Source: an uncultured Clostridia bacterium
GTDB taxonomy: Bacteria; Bacillota; Clostridia; Oscillospirales; Ruminococcaceae
Length of the DNA stretch: 6,312 nucleotides
Direction: 5' to 3'
Assembly (NCBI GenBank): GCA_945933905.1
Contig: CAMEQX010000081.1
Location: 1 to 6,312 of the forward strand
Shown here: piece after piece, positions 5,644 through 6,312 of the stretch
Layout of the letters: the number at the start of each line of letters is the position of its first letter
Position numbering within the stretch: the first letter of the stretch is position 1
Notes under the pieces: model-generated
What the model saw: only the letters and a program-made list of their open reading frames with translations
What the model was told of the DNA's origin: nothing
Databases searched by the model: none
Position numbers and translations under genes: made by a program

Positions 5644-6312
5644 TTAAGCCTTGCCGACAGAACCGAACAGCTCCATCTTCTCCTTAACGGTAGCCTTGAT
5701 TGCCTCAGCACCGGGAGCGAGCAGCTTTCTCGGGTCAAAGCCCTTGCCCTGCTGGTCCTTGCCCTCTTCGATATACTTTCTTGTTGCCTCAGCAAAGGAG
5801 AGCTGGCACTCGGTGTTTACGTTAATCTTTGCAACGCCGAGAGAAATTGCCTTCTTAATCATATCAGCGGGGATACCCGTACCGCCGTGCAGAACGAGCG
5901 GCATATCGCCGACTTCCTTCTTAACAGCTTCGAGAGTTTCAAACGAAAGACCGGGCCAGTTTGCAGGGTATTTACCGTGAATGTTGCCGATACCCGCAGC
6001 AAGCATCGTTACGCCGAGGTCTGCGATAGCCTTGCGCTCCTTGGGGTCAGCGCACTCGCCAAGACCAACAACGCCGTCCTCTTCGCCGCCGATAGAACCA
6101 ACCTCAGCCTCAATGGAAATACCGAGAACGTTGCACGCGTCAACGAGGATTTTTGTCTTTTCGATGTTCTCATCAATCGGATAGTGAGAGCCGTCGAACA
6201 TAATCGAGGAGAAGCCTGCTCTGATGCACTTCTGCGCGCCCTCAAAGGAACCGTGGTCGAGGTGAAGAGCAACAGGAACGGTGATGTTCATTTCCTCAAT
6301 CATACCGTTTAC
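5644..6312 (-). CDS. fba: Class II fructose-bisphosphate aldolase, N-terminus outside window
   Basis: The visible 222 residues are the C-terminal part of the zinc enzyme that cleaves fructose 1,6-bisphosphate to dihydroxyacetone phosphate and glyceraldehyde 3-phosphate in glycolysis, reversibly in gluconeogenesis. Counting from the Met encoded at 6303, visible marks are HLDHGS (14-19; D16 catalytic, H17 zinc ligand), EAEVGSIGGEEDG (65-77), GNIHGKYP (106-113; H109 zinc ligand), LHGGTG (138-143; H139 zinc ligand) and the phosphate-binding INVNTE (160-165). The end, KMELFGSVGKA, resembles Bacillus FbaA. The reading frame is open to base 6312 (V-N-G before that Met), and the family usually has about 65-70 further residues before this point. 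That Met is therefore internal and the gene is simply cut by the window, not truncated. A strong terminator follows the stop. Confidence 0.96.
   Translation of the reverse strand, partial: VNGMIEEMNITVPVALHLDHGSFEGAQKCIRAGFSSIMFDGSHYPIDENIEKTKILVDACNVLGISIEAEVGSIGGEEDGVVGLGECADPKERKAIADLGVTMLAAGIGNIHGKYPANWPGLSFETLEAVKKEVGDMPLVLHGGTGIPADMIKKAISLGVAKINVNTECQLSFAEATRKYIEEGKDQQGKGFDPRKLLAPGAEAIKATVKEKMELFGSVGKA

Noticed and set aside
5559..5795. 78-codon minus-strand frame over the fba end and terminator
   Set aside because: It is an out-of-frame reading of the aldolase C-terminus and then runs straight through a terminator hairpin and promoter.
5981..6184. 67-codon plus-strand frame inside fba
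   Set aside because: Antisense shadow of the aldolase active-site region; Ser/Pro-rich composition mirrors the codons on the other strand.
6301..6312. Met at 6303 as the true start of the aldolase, implying a truncated gene
   Set aside because: The frame stays open to the window edge and the sequence aligns to the middle of the family, so the missing part is outside the window.

Overview
The window looks like chromosomal DNA from a Gram-positive anaerobe of the Bacillota. A Clostridia lineage near Ruminococcus/Oscillospirales is my best guess. This rests on the class II aldolase, whose C-terminus closely resembles the Bacillus FbaA type, on pepF-type oligoendopeptidase, on strong AGGAGG-like ribosome binding sites and on moderate GC. 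It is an inference from protein style, not a species call. All six well-supported genes lie on the minus strand, so transcription runs from high to low coordinates.

Layout in the direction of transcription: (1) 6312-5644 is the C-terminal three quarters of class II fructose-bisphosphate aldolase, closed by a strong intrinsic terminator at 5626-5593. (2) An extended -10 promoter (5571-5543) and a 12-bp perfect palindrome over the expected transcription start lead into a tight four-gene cluster. It holds tyrA (prephenate dehydrogenase without an ACT domain), a six-helix membrane protein of unknown function, pepF (M3 zinc oligoendopeptidase) and a soluble histidine-kinase-like protein with degenerate catalytic motifs. 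At all three internal junctions the stop codon of one gene lies inside the Shine-Dalgarno of the next, with gaps of only 12, 10 and 12 bases. (3) A 204-base non-coding stretch (1003-1206) holds a weak possible terminator, a TATAAT box, two mutually exclusive tiny ORFs on opposite strands, and a strong terminator hairpin only about 20 bases before the ribosome binding site of the next gene. (4) 1002-322 is an OmpR-family response regulator. One base later the N-terminus of its partner membrane histidine kinase starts and runs off the window at base 1.

How they fit: fba is central glycolysis and is insulated from what follows. The tyrA cluster is transcriptionally coherent but functionally mixed (amino acid synthesis, peptide breakdown, membrane protein, atypical kinase). 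The response regulator and kinase at the end form a normal two-component pair. The kinase-like protein just upstream is therefore an orphan rather than that regulator's obvious partner. I see no mobile elements, CRISPR arrays, tRNA or rRNA. Nothing amounts to a demonstrated new system. The best leads are the degenerate kinase co-transcribed with pepF, and the terminator placed in the leader of the response-regulator gene.
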